A stretch of DNA of 35,211 nt from an uncultured Oscillibacter sp. (GTDB lineage Bacteria > Bacillota > Clostridia > Oscillospirales > Oscillospiraceae): assembly GCA_910585165.1 (NCBI GenBank), contig CAJUBX010000014.1, positions 1-35,211 on the forward strand, in the 5' to 3' direction. The notes below the pieces were generated by a model. It ran no database searches. It worked only from the letters and a program-made list of their open reading frames with translations, and had not been told where the DNA came from. How positions within the stretch are numbered: position 1 is the stretch's first letter; every line of letters starts with the position of its first letter. Shown piece after piece: positions 16,394 to 24,851 of this stretch. Both the position numbers and the translations under genes were made by a program.

Positions 16394-17113
16394 ATGGGCG
16401 GAACTCCTCACAACGAGGCCGCTCCGGGGGATTTCGCCAAAACCGTCCTCATGCCCGGCGATCCCCTCCGGGCGAGATTCATTGCCGAGACCTTTTTTGA
16501 AAATCCCCGGCTGGTGAACAACGTCCGGGGCGTCCAGGGCTGGACGGGGACCTGGCACGGCGTTCCCGTGTCGGCCATGGCCTCCGGCATGGGCATTCCC
16601 AGCATCGGCATCTACTCCTATGAGCTCTTCCATTTCTACGGCGTGGAGAACATCATCCGGGTGGGCACCACCGGGGCCCTGAGCGGAAAGCTGAAGCTCC
16701 GCGACCTGATCCTGGCCCAGGGGGCCTGCACGGATTCCAATTTTGCCCACCACCTGGGCCTGCCGGGAGTATTCGCCCCCATCGCGGATTACACCCTGCT
16801 GGAGACCGCCGTGGCCGCCGCCCGGAAGCTGGGCGTGGAGCCCCCGGTGGGGAACATCCTCAGCTCCGACGTATTCTATTTTAAAGAGGGCGGCGGGCTG
16901 GAGTGGGCGGACATGGGGGTCCTGGCCATCGACATGGAGACGGCGGGGCTCTATCTGAACGCCGCCCAGGCGGGGAAGCGGGCCCTGACCATCTGCACCG
17001 TCACCGACAGCCTGGTCACGGGAGAGGCCCTGCCCCCGGCGGAGCGGCAGGGCTCCCTGCGGCAGATGATGGAAATCGCGCTGGAGACCGCCGTCCAAAT
17101 GGCGGGGCGGTAA
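16394..17113 (+). CDS. deoD: Purine nucleoside phosphorylase, DeoD type
   Basis: 239 residues from the ATG at 16394, one base after the deoC stop, with a GGGAGGG site. It phosphorolyses purine (deoxy)nucleosides to the base and (deoxy)ribose 1-phosphate. Visible landmarks of the hexameric bacterial type: phosphate-binding MPGDPLRAR, a GMGIPS loop, RVGTTGAL, and the nucleoside-binding DMETAGLY, followed by ICTVTDSL. DeoD releases deoxyribose 1-phosphate, and DeoC acts on the 5-phosphate after a phosphopentomutase, which is not in the window. Cotranscribed with deoC. The longer in-frame extension upstream lies inside deoC and is rejected. Confidence 0.96.
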   Translation: MGGTPHNEAAPGDFAKTVLMPGDPLRARFIAETFFENPRLVNNVRGVQGWTGTWHGVPVSAMASGMGIPSIGIYSYELFHFYGVENIIRVGTTGALSGKLKLRDLILAQGACTDSNFAHHLGLPGVFAPIADYTLLETAVAAARKLGVEPPVGNILSSDVFYFKEGGGLEWADMGVLAIDMETAGLYLNAAQAGKRALTICTVTDSLVTGEALPPAERQGSLRQMMEIALETAVQMAGR

Positions 17114-17164
17114 AGGGCGGAATTCCGGCATTTTTCCCAAAAGGAAAACATTTTGCAAATTTCC

Positions 17165-17193
17165 TTGAAATCCAGGGAAGGGATTGATATAAT
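17165..17193 (+). promoter_or_regulatory. Strong promoter of the BMP lipoprotein gene
   Basis: TTGAAA (17165-17170), exactly 17 bases, then consensus TATAAT (17188-17193) with TGA before it (extended -10). This is close to ideal and predicts high expression of the binding protein. Confidence 0.85.
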
Positions 17194-17261
17194 GGGCTTG
17201 GCCCATTGACTGAGGCCGACCTCTGCCCGCAGAGGAACATATGGAAGGAAGGTTGATATCC

Positions 17262-18449
17262 ATGAAGAAGTTTTTTGCAATCCTGCTGACTTTGGCGATG
17301 GTTCTGTCCCTGGCCGCCTGCGGCGGCAATGACTCCGGGAATTCCGGCGATTCCGGCAGCGGCGGCAGCCAGCAGCAGGAGCCCGCCACCACTCCCGCCG
17401 ACGGCGGCAGCGAGGGCGGCGCCGACATCCGCGTCGCCATGATCACCGACTACGGCGACATCACCGACCAGTCCTTTAACCAGACCACCTACGAGGCCAG
17501 CAAGGCCTGGTGCGAGGCCAACGGCGTGGACTTCACCTACTACAAGCCCGCCGGCGACTCCACCGCCGAGCGCGTGGCCATGGTGGAGAAGGCCGCCGAC
17601 GAGGACTACAACGTCATCGTCATGCCCGGCTTCGCCTTCGGCGAGACCATCACCGAGGTGGCCGACGTTTATCCCGAAATCAGCTTCATCGCCCTGGACG
17701 TCTCCGAGGGCGACGTGGGCGGCACCGTCCCCGGCAACGTGTACTGCGCCGTTTATAAGGAAGAGCTCTGCGGCTATATGGCCGGCGTCGCCGCCGTGAA
17801 GCTGGGCTACACCCACCTTGGCTACCTTGGCGGCATGGCCGTTCCCGCCGTGCAGCGCTTCGGCTACGGCTTCGTTCAGGGCGTGGACGCCGCCGCCGGC
17901 GAGCTGGGCGTGGACGCCACCGTCGAGTATGTTTACGGCAACCAGTTCTTCGGCGACCCCGACATCACCGCTTACGCGGACAACTGGTATCAGAACCTGG
18001 GCGTTCAGGCGGTCTTCGCCTGCGGCGGCGGCATCTGCACCTCCGCCGGTGAGGCGGCCGCCAAGGTCCCCGGCACCAAGGTCATCGGCGTGGACGTGGA
18101 CCAGAGCTTCACCCTGGACGCCGCCTACGGCGAGGGCGTGACCCTGACCTCCGCCATGAAGGGTCTGGCCGCCACCGTCAACCACATGCTGGACGAAGTG
18201 GCCGCGGGCAACTTCGCCAGCTACGGCGGCAAGGCCGAGGCCCTGGGCCTGGTCTCCGGCGACGATCCCAGCGCCAACTATGTCCTTCTGCCCATGGACA
18301 CCACCCAGTGGGGCGACGGCTTCTCTCAGGACGACTACAAGACCCTGGTGAAGGATATGTTCGACGGCAAGATCACCGTCTCCGACGATATCTCCGCCAT
18401 GCCCGCCGTTTCCAACATCACGGTCAACGACCTGGGCAACATCAAGTAA
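17262..18449 (+). CDS. BMP-family nucleoside-binding lipoprotein (PnrA/NupN-like)
   Basis: 395 residues. The ATG at 17262 begins MKKFFAILLTLAMVLSLAAC, a lipoprotein signal with lipobox LAAC and Cys20 as the lipidated residue. A Gly/Ser/Asn and Gln/Pro-rich linker follows to about residue 60. The BMP domain includes AMITDYGDITDQSFNQ, NVIVMPGFAFGE, YPEISFIALDV, GYMAGVAAVKLG, VFACGGGICTSAGEAA, GTKVIGVDVDQS and LLPMDT. These proteins capture purine or other nucleosides outside the membrane for an ABC importer, consistent with deoC-deoD upstream and the ATPase-permease genes downstream. Own promoter and strong terminator isolate it as a single-gene transcript. Codon use is strongly biased to C-ending codons, typical of a highly expressed gene. 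Confidence 0.93.
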   Translation: MKKFFAILLTLAMVLSLAACGGNDSGNSGDSGSGGSQQQEPATTPADGGSEGGADIRVAMITDYGDITDQSFNQTTYEASKAWCEANGVDFTYYKPAGDSTAERVAMVEKAADEDYNVIVMPGFAFGETITEVADVYPEISFIALDVSEGDVGGTVPGNVYCAVYKEELCGYMAGVAAVKLGYTHLGYLGGMAVPAVQRFGYGFVQGVDAAAGELGVDATVEYVYGNQFFGDPDITAYADNWYQNLGVQAVFACGGGICTSAGEAAAKVPGTKVIGVDVDQSFTLDAAYGEGVTLTSAMKGLAATVNHMLDEVAAGNFASYGGKAEALGLVSGDDPSANYVLLPMDTTQWGDGFSQDDYKTLVKDMFDGKITVSDDISAMPAVSNITVNDLGNIK

Positions 18450-18469
18450 GAACACCCCCCTCAGGCAGG

Positions 18470-18502
18470 GCGGGGACGGGAGAAATCCCGTCCCCGCTTT
18501 TT
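18470..18502 (+). terminator. Terminator after the BMP lipoprotein gene
   Basis: A 12-bp perfect GC-rich stem (18470-18481 with 18486-18497), a GAAA tetraloop and five T's. It separates the lipoprotein transcript from the transporter operon. Confidence 0.92.
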
Positions 18503-18560
18503 CTTGTTCCCGGCTTATGGATGGGAAAGGTCAACTTTGTGAGAATTTGCAAAAAATGCT

Positions 18561-18589
18561 TTGAAATCTCCGCCGGGATATGGTACAAT
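18561..18589 (+). promoter_or_regulatory. Promoter of the ATPase-permease operon
   Basis: TTGAAA (18561-18566), 17 bases, TACAAT (18584-18589) with TGG before it. The -35 and layout match the promoter of the lipoprotein gene, but the -10 is one base weaker. Confidence 0.8.
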
Positions 18590-18643
18590 GAACAGGAACC
18601 ATTTTTCCCCCGTGGGTTCAGGGAAACAGAGAAGGAGGAGGTT

Positions 18644-20182
18644 GTGAAATTGGAACAGAGTTACGCCATTGAGATGCTGAACATCACCAAGCGGTTCCCC
18701 GGCATCGTGGCCAACGACAATATCACCCTACAGCTGAAAAAAGGCGAAATTCATGCGCTTCTGGGCGAAAACGGCGCCGGGAAGTCCACGCTGATGAGCG
18801 TGCTCTTCGGCCTGTACCAGCCGGAGGAGGGCGTCATCAAGAAGGACGGCAAGGTGGTGTCCATCAAGGACCCCAACGACGCCAACGACCTTGGCATCGG
18901 CATGGTACACCAGCACTTCAAGCTGGTGGAGTGCTTCACGGTGCTGGACAATATCATCATGGGCGTGGAGCCCTGCAAGCACGGCTTCCTCCAGAAGGCG
19001 GAGGCCCGGGAGAAGGTGCTGGGCCTTTCGGAGAAGTACGGCCTGCAGGTGGACCCCGACGCCCTGGTGGAGGACATCACCGTGGGCATGCAGCAGCGCA
19101 CCGAAATTTTGAAGATGCTGTACCGGGAGAATGAAATTCTGATTTTCGACGAGCCCACCGCCGTGCTGACCCCCCAGGAGATTGACGAGCTGATGCAGAT
19201 CATGAAGAACCTGGCGAGGGAGGGAAAGAGCATCCTCTTCATCTCCCACAAGCTGGGGGAGATCATGTCGGTGGCCAACCGCTGCTCCGTGCTGCGCAAG
19301 GGCAAGTACATCGGCACCGTGGACATTGCCGCCACCTCCCAGGAGGAGCTGAGCCGGATGATGGTGGGCCGGGACGTGAACTTCGTGGTGGAGAAGAAGC
19401 CCGCCCAGCCCGGCGAGGTGGTGCTGGACGTGAAGGGCATGACCGTCGCGTCCAAGCGGCATAAGAACAACGCCGTCAAGAACGTGAGCTTCCAGGTCCG
19501 CCGGGGCGAGATTGTCTGCATTGCGGGCATCGACGGCAACGGCCAGACGGAGCTGGTTTACGGCATCTCCGGCCTGGAGCCGCTGAAGGAGGGGACGCTG
19601 GTCCTGAACGGCCAGGATATCACCAAGGCCCCCATCCGCAAGCGGAACACCTCCGGCATGAGCCACATCCCCGAGGACCGGCATAAGCACGGCCTGGTGC
19701 TGGACTACTCCCTGGAGGACAATATGGTGCTCCAGCGGTATTTTGAGAGCCACTTCGTCACCCCCGTGGGCTTCCTCCGGCGCAAGGCCATCCGGGAGTA
19801 CGCCGTGGGCCTCATCGACCAGTATGACGTCCGCTCCGGCCAGGGTCCCGTCACGGCGGCCCGGAGCATGTCCGGCGGCAACCAGCAAAAGGCCATCATC
19901 GCCCGGGAGATCGACAAGGACCCGGAGCTGCTCATCGCCGTCCAGCCCACCCGGGGCCTGGACGTGGGCGCCATCGAGTACATACACAAGCAGATTGTGG
20001 CCCAGCGGGACGCGGGAAAAGGCGTGCTGCTGGTGAGCCTGGAGCTGGACGAGGTCATGAATGTCTCCGACCGCATTCTGGTCATGTACGAGGGCGAAAT
20101 TGTGGGCGAGTTCGACCCCAAGAACGTCACGGTGGAAGAACTGGGCCTCTACATGGCCGGCGCAAAGAAGAAGGGGGCGTAA
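18644..20182 (+). CDS. Nucleoside ABC transporter ATPase with two ABC domains (NupO-like)
   Basis: 512 residues from GTG at 18644, 5 nt after AAGGAGG; the longer upstream frame runs through the terminator and is rejected. The first domain has Walker A GENGAGKST (41-49) and Walker B LIFDEPTAVL, with a poor signature motif. The second has a degenerate Walker A (GIDGNGQTEL, no GKS), a good signature MSGGNQQKA and a Walker B-like AVQPTRGLD in which the usual catalytic Glu position is not standard. This tandem architecture is that of RbsA/NupO-type ATPases, which power sugar or nucleoside import. The first permease gene follows after 3 nt. Hydrolysis probably occurs mainly at one composite site. 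Confidence 0.92.
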   Translation: MKLEQSYAIEMLNITKRFPGIVANDNITLQLKKGEIHALLGENGAGKSTLMSVLFGLYQPEEGVIKKDGKVVSIKDPNDANDLGIGMVHQHFKLVECFTVLDNIIMGVEPCKHGFLQKAEAREKVLGLSEKYGLQVDPDALVEDITVGMQQRTEILKMLYRENEILIFDEPTAVLTPQEIDELMQIMKNLAREGKSILFISHKLGEIMSVANRCSVLRKGKYIGTVDIAATSQEELSRMMVGRDVNFVVEKKPAQPGEVVLDVKGMTVASKRHKNNAVKNVSFQVRRGEIVCIAGIDGNGQTELVYGISGLEPLKEGTLVLNGQDITKAPIRKRNTSGMSHIPEDRHKHGLVLDYSLEDNMVLQRYFESHFVTPVGFLRRKAIREYAVGLIDQYDVRSGQGPVTAARSMSGGNQQKAIIAREIDKDPELLIAVQPTRGLDVGAIEYIHKQIVAQRDAGKGVLLVSLELDEVMNVSDRILVMYEGEIVGEFDPKNVTVEELGLYMAGAKKKGA

Positions 20183-20185
20183 GGC

Positions 20186-21310
20186 ATGAAAAAAGAAAAG
20201 ACTTCCCTGCTGCGCAACGGCGCGGTCCAGTCGCTGCTTGCTTCCCTGCTGTGCATCCTGCTGGGACTGCTGGTGGGCTATATCGCCCTGCTGCTTATCA
20301 ATCCCGCCGGGGCCAACGGGGCCATTCTGGCCATCGTGGAGAACTTTATGACCTACTCCAAGTCCACGGCCCAGCTCCGCTATTTCGGCAGCACCCTGGT
20401 GAAGACCGCCCCCCTGCTGATGTGCAGCCTGTCGGTGCTCTTTGCCTATAAGGTGGGCCTTTTCAACATCGGCGCGGCGGGCCAGTACGTGGTGGGCACC
20501 GGGGCGGCGCTGTACTGCGCCCTGGGCCTGAAGCTGCCCTGGTTCTTGTGCCTGATCGCGGCCATTCTGGCCGGGGCCGCCCTGGGGGCCGTCTCCGGCG
20601 TGCTGAAAGCCTACTGCAACGTCAACGAGGTCATCTCCTGCATCATGCTGAACTGGATCAGCCTCTACGCGGTGAACATGCTGCTGACCCTGGTGAAGGA
20701 GGAGACCAGTCCCTATACCTTCACCCTCTCCAGCACCAACGAGGGGGCCATCCTCCCCTCCCTGGGCCTGGGGGCCCTGTTCAGCAAGAACCAGTACGTG
20801 GGCCTGGCCATCCCCCTGGCGATTCTGACGGCGGTTCTGGTGTGGGTCCTGCTGGAGAAAACCAAGCTGGGCTATGAGCTGAAAGCCACCGGCTGCAACA
20901 AGTTCGCCGCCAAATACTGCGGCATGCGGGAGCGGAAGAACCTGATTCTCACCATGGCCATCGCCGGCGGGCTTGCCGGCATGGGCGCGGCCATGCTGTT
21001 CCTCACCGGATTTGAGCAGTGGCAGTGCACCCAGTCCGCCGTCCCCGCCATGGGCTTCAACGGCATCGCCGCCGCCTTCCTGGGCGGGCTGAACCCCATC
21101 GGGGCCATCTTCTCCTCCTACTTCATCCAGCACATCACCAACGGAGGCGCTTACGTGGACAAGACCATGTATTCCTCTCAGATTTCCGACTTTATCTCCG
21201 CGCTGATCATCTACCTGTGCGGCTTCGTCCTGTTCTTCAAGACGGCGCTGAACGCCTGGCTGAACCGCCGGGACGAGAAGAAGGCTGAGAAAGGAGGCGG
21301 CGGGAAATGA
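20186..21310 (+). CDS. Nucleoside ABC transporter permease 1 (NupP-like)
   Basis: 374 residues with about nine hydrophobic segments, beginning with a cytoplasmic MKKEKTSLLRNGAVQS and a first membrane helix (LLASLLCILLGLLVGYIALLL). FNIGAAGQYVVG and the conserved NVNEVISCIMLNWI are typical of the BPD_transp_2 family permeases used with BMP lipoproteins. Its C-terminus is charged and cytoplasmic. Its last bases overlap the next gene by 4 nt (ATGA), giving translational coupling and equal subunit supply. Confidence 0.92.
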   Translation: MKKEKTSLLRNGAVQSLLASLLCILLGLLVGYIALLLINPAGANGAILAIVENFMTYSKSTAQLRYFGSTLVKTAPLLMCSLSVLFAYKVGLFNIGAAGQYVVGTGAALYCALGLKLPWFLCLIAAILAGAALGAVSGVLKAYCNVNEVISCIMLNWISLYAVNMLLTLVKEETSPYTFTLSSTNEGAILPSLGLGALFSKNQYVGLAIPLAILTAVLVWVLLEKTKLGYELKATGCNKFAAKYCGMRERKNLILTMAIAGGLAGMGAAMLFLTGFEQWQCTQSAVPAMGFNGIAAAFLGGLNPIGAIFSSYFIQHITNGGAYVDKTMYSSQISDFISALIIYLCGFVLFFKTALNAWLNRRDEKKAEKGGGGK

Positions 21311-22248
21311 TCTTACTGCTGCAATACACTTTGATTTTCGCGTCGGTGCTGCTGCTGGTGGCCCTAGGCGGCTGCTTTTCCGAGCACTCCGGCGTCATCA
21401 ACATCGGCCTGGAGGGCATCATGGTCATGGGCGCCCTGGGCGGCGCGCTGATGATGAAGTTTCTCCCGGACAGCACCCCCGCCTTCCTCATGATTCTCCT
21501 GGTGGTGCTGGCCTCCCTGCTGCTGGGCATGCTGTACTCCCTGCTGCTGGCGGTGGCCGCCATCAACTTCAAGGCGGACCAGACCCTGGTGGGCACGGCC
21601 ATGAACCTGCTGGGCACCGCGGCGGCCACGGTGTTCGTCAAGGCCATGAACACCGCCGAGAGCGTGGACAACGTGTCCTCCACCATCCAGTACATCAACG
21701 CGAAGAAGTCCTTCCTGGTGAACATCGGGGGCTTTGAGTTCAACTGGTTCATGCTGCTGGCGGCCCTGGCCCTGGCGGGGGCCTATGTGTCGCTGTACAA
21801 GACCCGGTTCGGCCTGCGGCTGATGGCCTGCGGCGAGCATCCCCAGGCGGCGGACAGCGTGGGCATCAACGTCTACAAGATGCGCTACGCCGGGGTGCTG
21901 ATCTCCGGCATGCTGGGGGGCCTCGGCGGCATCGTGTACATTACCGCCGGCGTCAGCGAGTGGAAGTTTGAAAACGGCGTGGCGGGCTTCGGCTTCCTGG
22001 CCCTGGCCGTCATGATCTTCGGCCAGTGGAAGCCCACCCGCATCGCCCTGGCGGCGCTGCTCTTCGGTTTCTTCCGGGCCCTGGGCAACGTGTACTCCGG
22101 CTTCGACTTCCTGAAGGCCCTGAACCTCCCTGCGGCCATGTACAACATGCTGCCCTACATCATCTCCCTGGTGGTGCTGGCCTTCACGTCCAAGAAGTCC
22201 CGGGCCCCCAAGGCGGAGGGCGTGCCCTACGACAAGGGACAGCGGTGA
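21307..22248 (+). CDS. Nucleoside ABC transporter permease 2 (NupQ-like)
   Basis: 313 residues with about eight to nine membrane segments. The HSGVINIGLEGIMVMGAL signature near the N-terminus and ACGEHPQAADSVGINVYKMRY are characteristic of the second permease of BMP-type nucleoside importers (YufQ/NupQ, BPD_transp_2). Paired with permease 1 it forms the heterodimeric channel. The ATGA overlap at the start and a terminator 49 bp after the stop make it the last gene of the operon. Confidence 0.92.
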   Translation: MILLLQYTLIFASVLLLVALGGCFSEHSGVINIGLEGIMVMGALGGALMMKFLPDSTPAFLMILLVVLASLLLGMLYSLLLAVAAINFKADQTLVGTAMNLLGTAAATVFVKAMNTAESVDNVSSTIQYINAKKSFLVNIGGFEFNWFMLLAALALAGAYVSLYKTRFGLRLMACGEHPQAADSVGINVYKMRYAGVLISGMLGGLGGIVYITAGVSEWKFENGVAGFGFLALAVMIFGQWKPTRIALAALLFGFFRALGNVYSGFDFLKALNLPAAMYNMLPYIISLVVLAFTSKKSRAPKAEGVPYDKGQR

Positions 22249-22296
22249 GTACAATTTGTAGTATCCTGCCGAAATAATACGAAAAGAGCAAGAAAA

Positions 22297-22325
22297 GGCT
22301 CCCGCTCCACGGCGGGAGTCTTTTT
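22297..22325. terminator. Terminator between the transporter operon and the convergent YlbJ-like gene
   Basis: A 9-pair stem including one G-T pair (22297-22305 with 22312-22320), a 6-base loop and T's from 22321. The left flank is A-rich, so it may also stop minus-strand transcripts from the YlbJ-like gene. Confidence 0.8.
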
Positions 22326-22330
22326 CGAGG

Positions 22331-23245
22331 TCAAAACAGACAGAAGCTCACCGCCGCCGCCAGCCCTCCCGCCAGCAGGGCCTGCACCGCCTTCCCGGCG
22401 GCATAGCTCCGAAGACGCAGACCGCTGCCCTCCAGCACCGCAGCTGTCTGGCAGAGAATGGAAATTCCCCCCCAGCCCGCGCAGGCGGAGGCCAGAATGA
22501 AGCCCATCCGGTCCGCCGCCAGCAGCGGCGTCAGGGAGAACAGCTCCAGAAATCCCACCAGCCCAGCCCCCAGGAGCCCGCCGCGCTTTGCCAGAGGGCT
22601 TGCCAGCACGTAGAAGAACACCACAAAGCCGCAGACGGAAACCATGCTGCCGCAGGCGCTCCGAACCCCCTCCACAAAGGCGGCGGGGAGGGAGGGAACC
22701 TGACAAGGGGAAACCCTTGGCAGCTTCTGCCGCCCAGGGGTTTTACCGCTTCCCCGGAAGAAAAACCCCGTCAAGAGGGCGGAGAGCACGTGAATGAGCC
22801 ACAAATACACTCCGGCCCGGGGGCTGGCGAAGACTCCGCCCCCCAAGACGCTGATGAGAAAGACAGGATTGGAGTTATTGCAAAAGCCCAGAAGCCGCTC
22901 CGCCTCGTCCAAGGTGAGGAGCCCCTTCTTATGGAGCTCCGCCGCCGTCCGGGCCCCGATGGGGTAGCCCCCCGCCAGTCCCAGCAGCAGGGCGGACCCG
23001 GCGGGGCCGGGGAGGCGGTAGAGGCTCATCAGCCCCGCCAGGCGGGGGGAGGCCCACTCCCCAAAGCCCATGGACACCAGCATGGTGGACGCCGCCATAA
23101 AGGGGAACAGGGCGGGAATCACCGACCGCCCGCAGAGGGCCAGCCCCTCCGCCGCCGCGGCCCGGACCTCCCCCGCGTCCGCCAGGAACCAGATTAAAAG
23201 ACCGCAGAGCAAAAGACACGCGCCGGTCCGCCAGCGGCGTTTCAT
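22331..23245 (-). CDS. ylbJ: YlbJ-like sporulation integral membrane protein (nucleoside-recognition/Gate domain)
   Basis: 304 residues from the ATG at 23245 (GAGGTGAG ribosome site). About seven to eight membrane segments. The motifs GGYPIGARTAAELHKKGLL and ERLLGFCNNSNPVFLISVLG closely follow the conserved Gate-domain pattern of YlbJ, a membrane protein made in the mother cell and needed for spore coat or cortex formation in Bacillus. It is shorter than the about 400 residues of B. subtilis YlbJ, so it may be a related Gate-domain paralogue. It is divergent from yqfC, another mother-cell gene, with a mirrored spacer. The long N-terminal extension in frame covers yqfC antisense and is not used. 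Confidence 0.75.
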   Translation of the reverse strand: MKRRWRTGACLLLCGLLIWFLADAGEVRAAAAEGLALCGRSVIPALFPFMAASTMLVSMGFGEWASPRLAGLMSLYRLPGPAGSALLLGLAGGYPIGARTAAELHKKGLLTLDEAERLLGFCNNSNPVFLISVLGGGVFASPRAGVYLWLIHVLSALLTGFFFRGSGKTPGRQKLPRVSPCQVPSLPAAFVEGVRSACGSMVSVCGFVVFFYVLASPLAKRGGLLGAGLVGFLELFSLTPLLAADRMGFILASACAGWGGISILCQTAAVLEGSGLRLRSYAAGKAVQALLAGGLAAAVSFCLF

Positions 23246-23249
23246 AAGC

Positions 23250-23341
23250 CTCACCTCGAAAAACCCTATGCGAAGCAGGAGACAATCATGCCGGGACAAG
23301 CAGTTTTTTCCACCCTGCCGCATAGGCTTTGGCGAGGTGAG
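23250..23341. promoter_or_regulatory. Mirror-symmetric divergent regulatory spacer between the YlbJ-like gene and yqfC
   Basis: Two nested inverted repeats span the whole spacer: CTCACCTCG (23250-23258) with CGAGGTGAG (23333-23341), which includes both ribosome sites, and CCTATGCG (23265-23272) with CGCATAGG (23319-23326). On each strand the inner arm reads CATAGG(C/G)T just before the gene, resembling the CATAnnnT -10 of sigma-E promoters. I see no clear -35. Confidence 0.4.
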
Positions 23342-23345
23342 ACGT

Positions 23346-23642
23346 ATGGAACGCAATCGACGGGACCGGGAGAGCGGCGTGCTGGCGGCGGCGGCGGAGC
23401 TGTTCGACCTTCCGGCGGACGTGGTGGCGGGGCTGCCCCGGCTGGAGATGGTGGGAAGCCGCCAATTATACCTGGAGCACCACACCGGGCTTCTGGCCTA
23501 TACGGAGGAACAGATTGACGCCAATACCCCCGCCGGGGTTCTGCGAATCCGGGGGGAGAAGCTGACCCTGATGGCCATGACGGCGGGGGAGCTGCGGATC
23601 GGCGGGAAAATCAGCGCCCTGGAGTGGGTGGGGCCATGCTGA
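23346..23642 (+). CDS. yqfC: Sporulation protein YqfC
   Basis: 98 residues. The body LYLEHHTGLLAYTEEQID, GVLRIRGEKLTLMAMTAGELRIGGKI is the YabP/YqfC domain, a beta-rich repeat protein found across spore formers. In B. subtilis yqfC and yqfD are sigma-E genes expressed in the mother cell during engulfment. The gene has a GAGGTGAG site. Its stop overlaps the yqfD start by 7 nt, and the yqfC-yqfD-phoH order is conserved in spore-forming Firmicutes. Confidence 0.93.
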   Translation: MERNRRDRESGVLAAAAELFDLPADVVAGLPRLEMVGSRQLYLEHHTGLLAYTEEQIDANTPAGVLRIRGEKLTLMAMTAGELRIGGKISALEWVGPC

Positions 23643-24832
23643 CGGGGCTGGTGAACCGCCTCCGGGGCCAGGTCCGGGTCCGGGCGGAGTGCGCGTTCCC
23701 TGAGCGGGTGCTGAACCTCTGCGGGGCCCAGGAGCTGGCCTTTTGGGATTTGGAATGGGAATCCCCCACGGCCTTCACCTGCCGGCTGTCCCGGCGGGAC
23801 TGGAAAAAGCTCCGGGAGGCGGGAAAAAAGCTGGACTGCACCTTTTCCCTGGTGGGGCTGGAGGGCGCGCCCTACTTTCTTCTGCGCTTCCGCCGCCGCC
23901 AGGCCCTGCTGATCGGGCTGACGGGCTGCGCCCTGGCGCTGTTTCTGGGGTCCTTTTTCATCTGGGACTTCCAGGTGGAGGGGAACGAGACCGTGCCCAC
24001 GGAGCGCATTCTCCGGGCCCTGGAGAAAAACGGCGTGGGCCTGGGGACCTTCGGGCTGTCCCTGGACGGGGAGGACATCCGAAACCACGTGCTGCTGGAC
24101 GTGCCGGAGCTTATCTGGATTGCGGTCAACGTCTCCGGCTGCCGGGCGGAGGTTCAGGTCCGGGAGCGGACCCCGACCCCGGTGATGATCGACCGGCGGG
24201 AGCCCTGCAACCTGGTGGCCCGGCGGGCGGGGCTGGTGAAAAAGGTCCAGACCATCGGCGGCGTCAGCTGCGTGGTGCCGGGCAGCGCCGTGACGGAAGG
24301 GCAGATTTTGATCTCCGGCGTGGAGGACATGGACACCGTGGGGGCCCGGGTCCTGGCGGGTATGGGAAAGGTGGAGGCCCGGACCTGGTACGCCCTCAGC
24401 GCCTCCATGCCCCTGACGGTAGAGGAAAAGCGGTATACCGGCCGGGAGAAAACTGGGGTCTCCCTGATTTTTGGGTCCCGGCGGATAAAATTCTTCTCAA
24501 ACAGTAGCATTGAAGGGGCGGAATATGATAAAATAACCAGAAGGTTTCCCCTGACCCTCCTGGGCGTGCCGCTGCCGGTGACGGTGACGGCGGAGACCTG
24601 GCGCTTTTACGAGGCCGTTCCTGCCGCCCGCACCGCCGCCGAGGCGGAAAAGGCCGCCGAAGCCATCCTCACCGCCCAGCTGCGGGAGATGGTGGAGCCC
24701 TATGGGGAGGTGAAGTCCACCCTCTGCTCCTCCCGCCAAAAGGGGGACGCGCTGGTGGTGACGCTGTCGGCGGAGTGCCTGGAGGAAATCGGGCAAACGG
24801 CTCCCATCTATACGGAGGAAGAAACGGGCTGA
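23636..24832 (+). CDS. yqfD: Sporulation protein YqfD
   Basis: 398 residues from the ATG at 23636, inside the end of yqfC. An N-terminal soluble region is followed by one membrane segment (about 90-110, LLIGLTGCALALFLGSFFIW) and a large external domain. The latter begins VEGNETVPTERILRALEKNGVGLG, recalling a POTRA-like fold, and continues with VRERTPTPVMIDRREPCNLVA and GLVKKVQTIGG, all characteristic of YqfD. It is a mother-cell membrane protein of sporulation. Downstream phoH follows after about 20 bp and is probably cotranscribed. Confidence 0.95.
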   Translation: MLTGLVNRLRGQVRVRAECAFPERVLNLCGAQELAFWDLEWESPTAFTCRLSRRDWKKLREAGKKLDCTFSLVGLEGAPYFLLRFRRRQALLIGLTGCALALFLGSFFIWDFQVEGNETVPTERILRALEKNGVGLGTFGLSLDGEDIRNHVLLDVPELIWIAVNVSGCRAEVQVRERTPTPVMIDRREPCNLVARRAGLVKKVQTIGGVSCVVPGSAVTEGQILISGVEDMDTVGARVLAGMGKVEARTWYALSASMPLTVEEKRYTGREKTGVSLIFGSRRIKFFSNSSIEGAEYDKITRRFPLTLLGVPLPVTVTAETWRFYEAVPAARTAAEAEKAAEAILTAQLREMVEPYGEVKSTLCSSRQKGDALVVTLSAECLEEIGQTAPIYTEEETG

Positions 24833-24851
24833 GGCCCGGGTAAATACAGGA

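Noticed and set aside
18728..21133. 801-residue open frame on the minus strand across the ATPase and permease genes
   Set aside because: Rich in His, Gln, Gly and Asp from antisense high-GC codons; the plus strand has clear ABC motifs, ribosome sites and gene overlaps.
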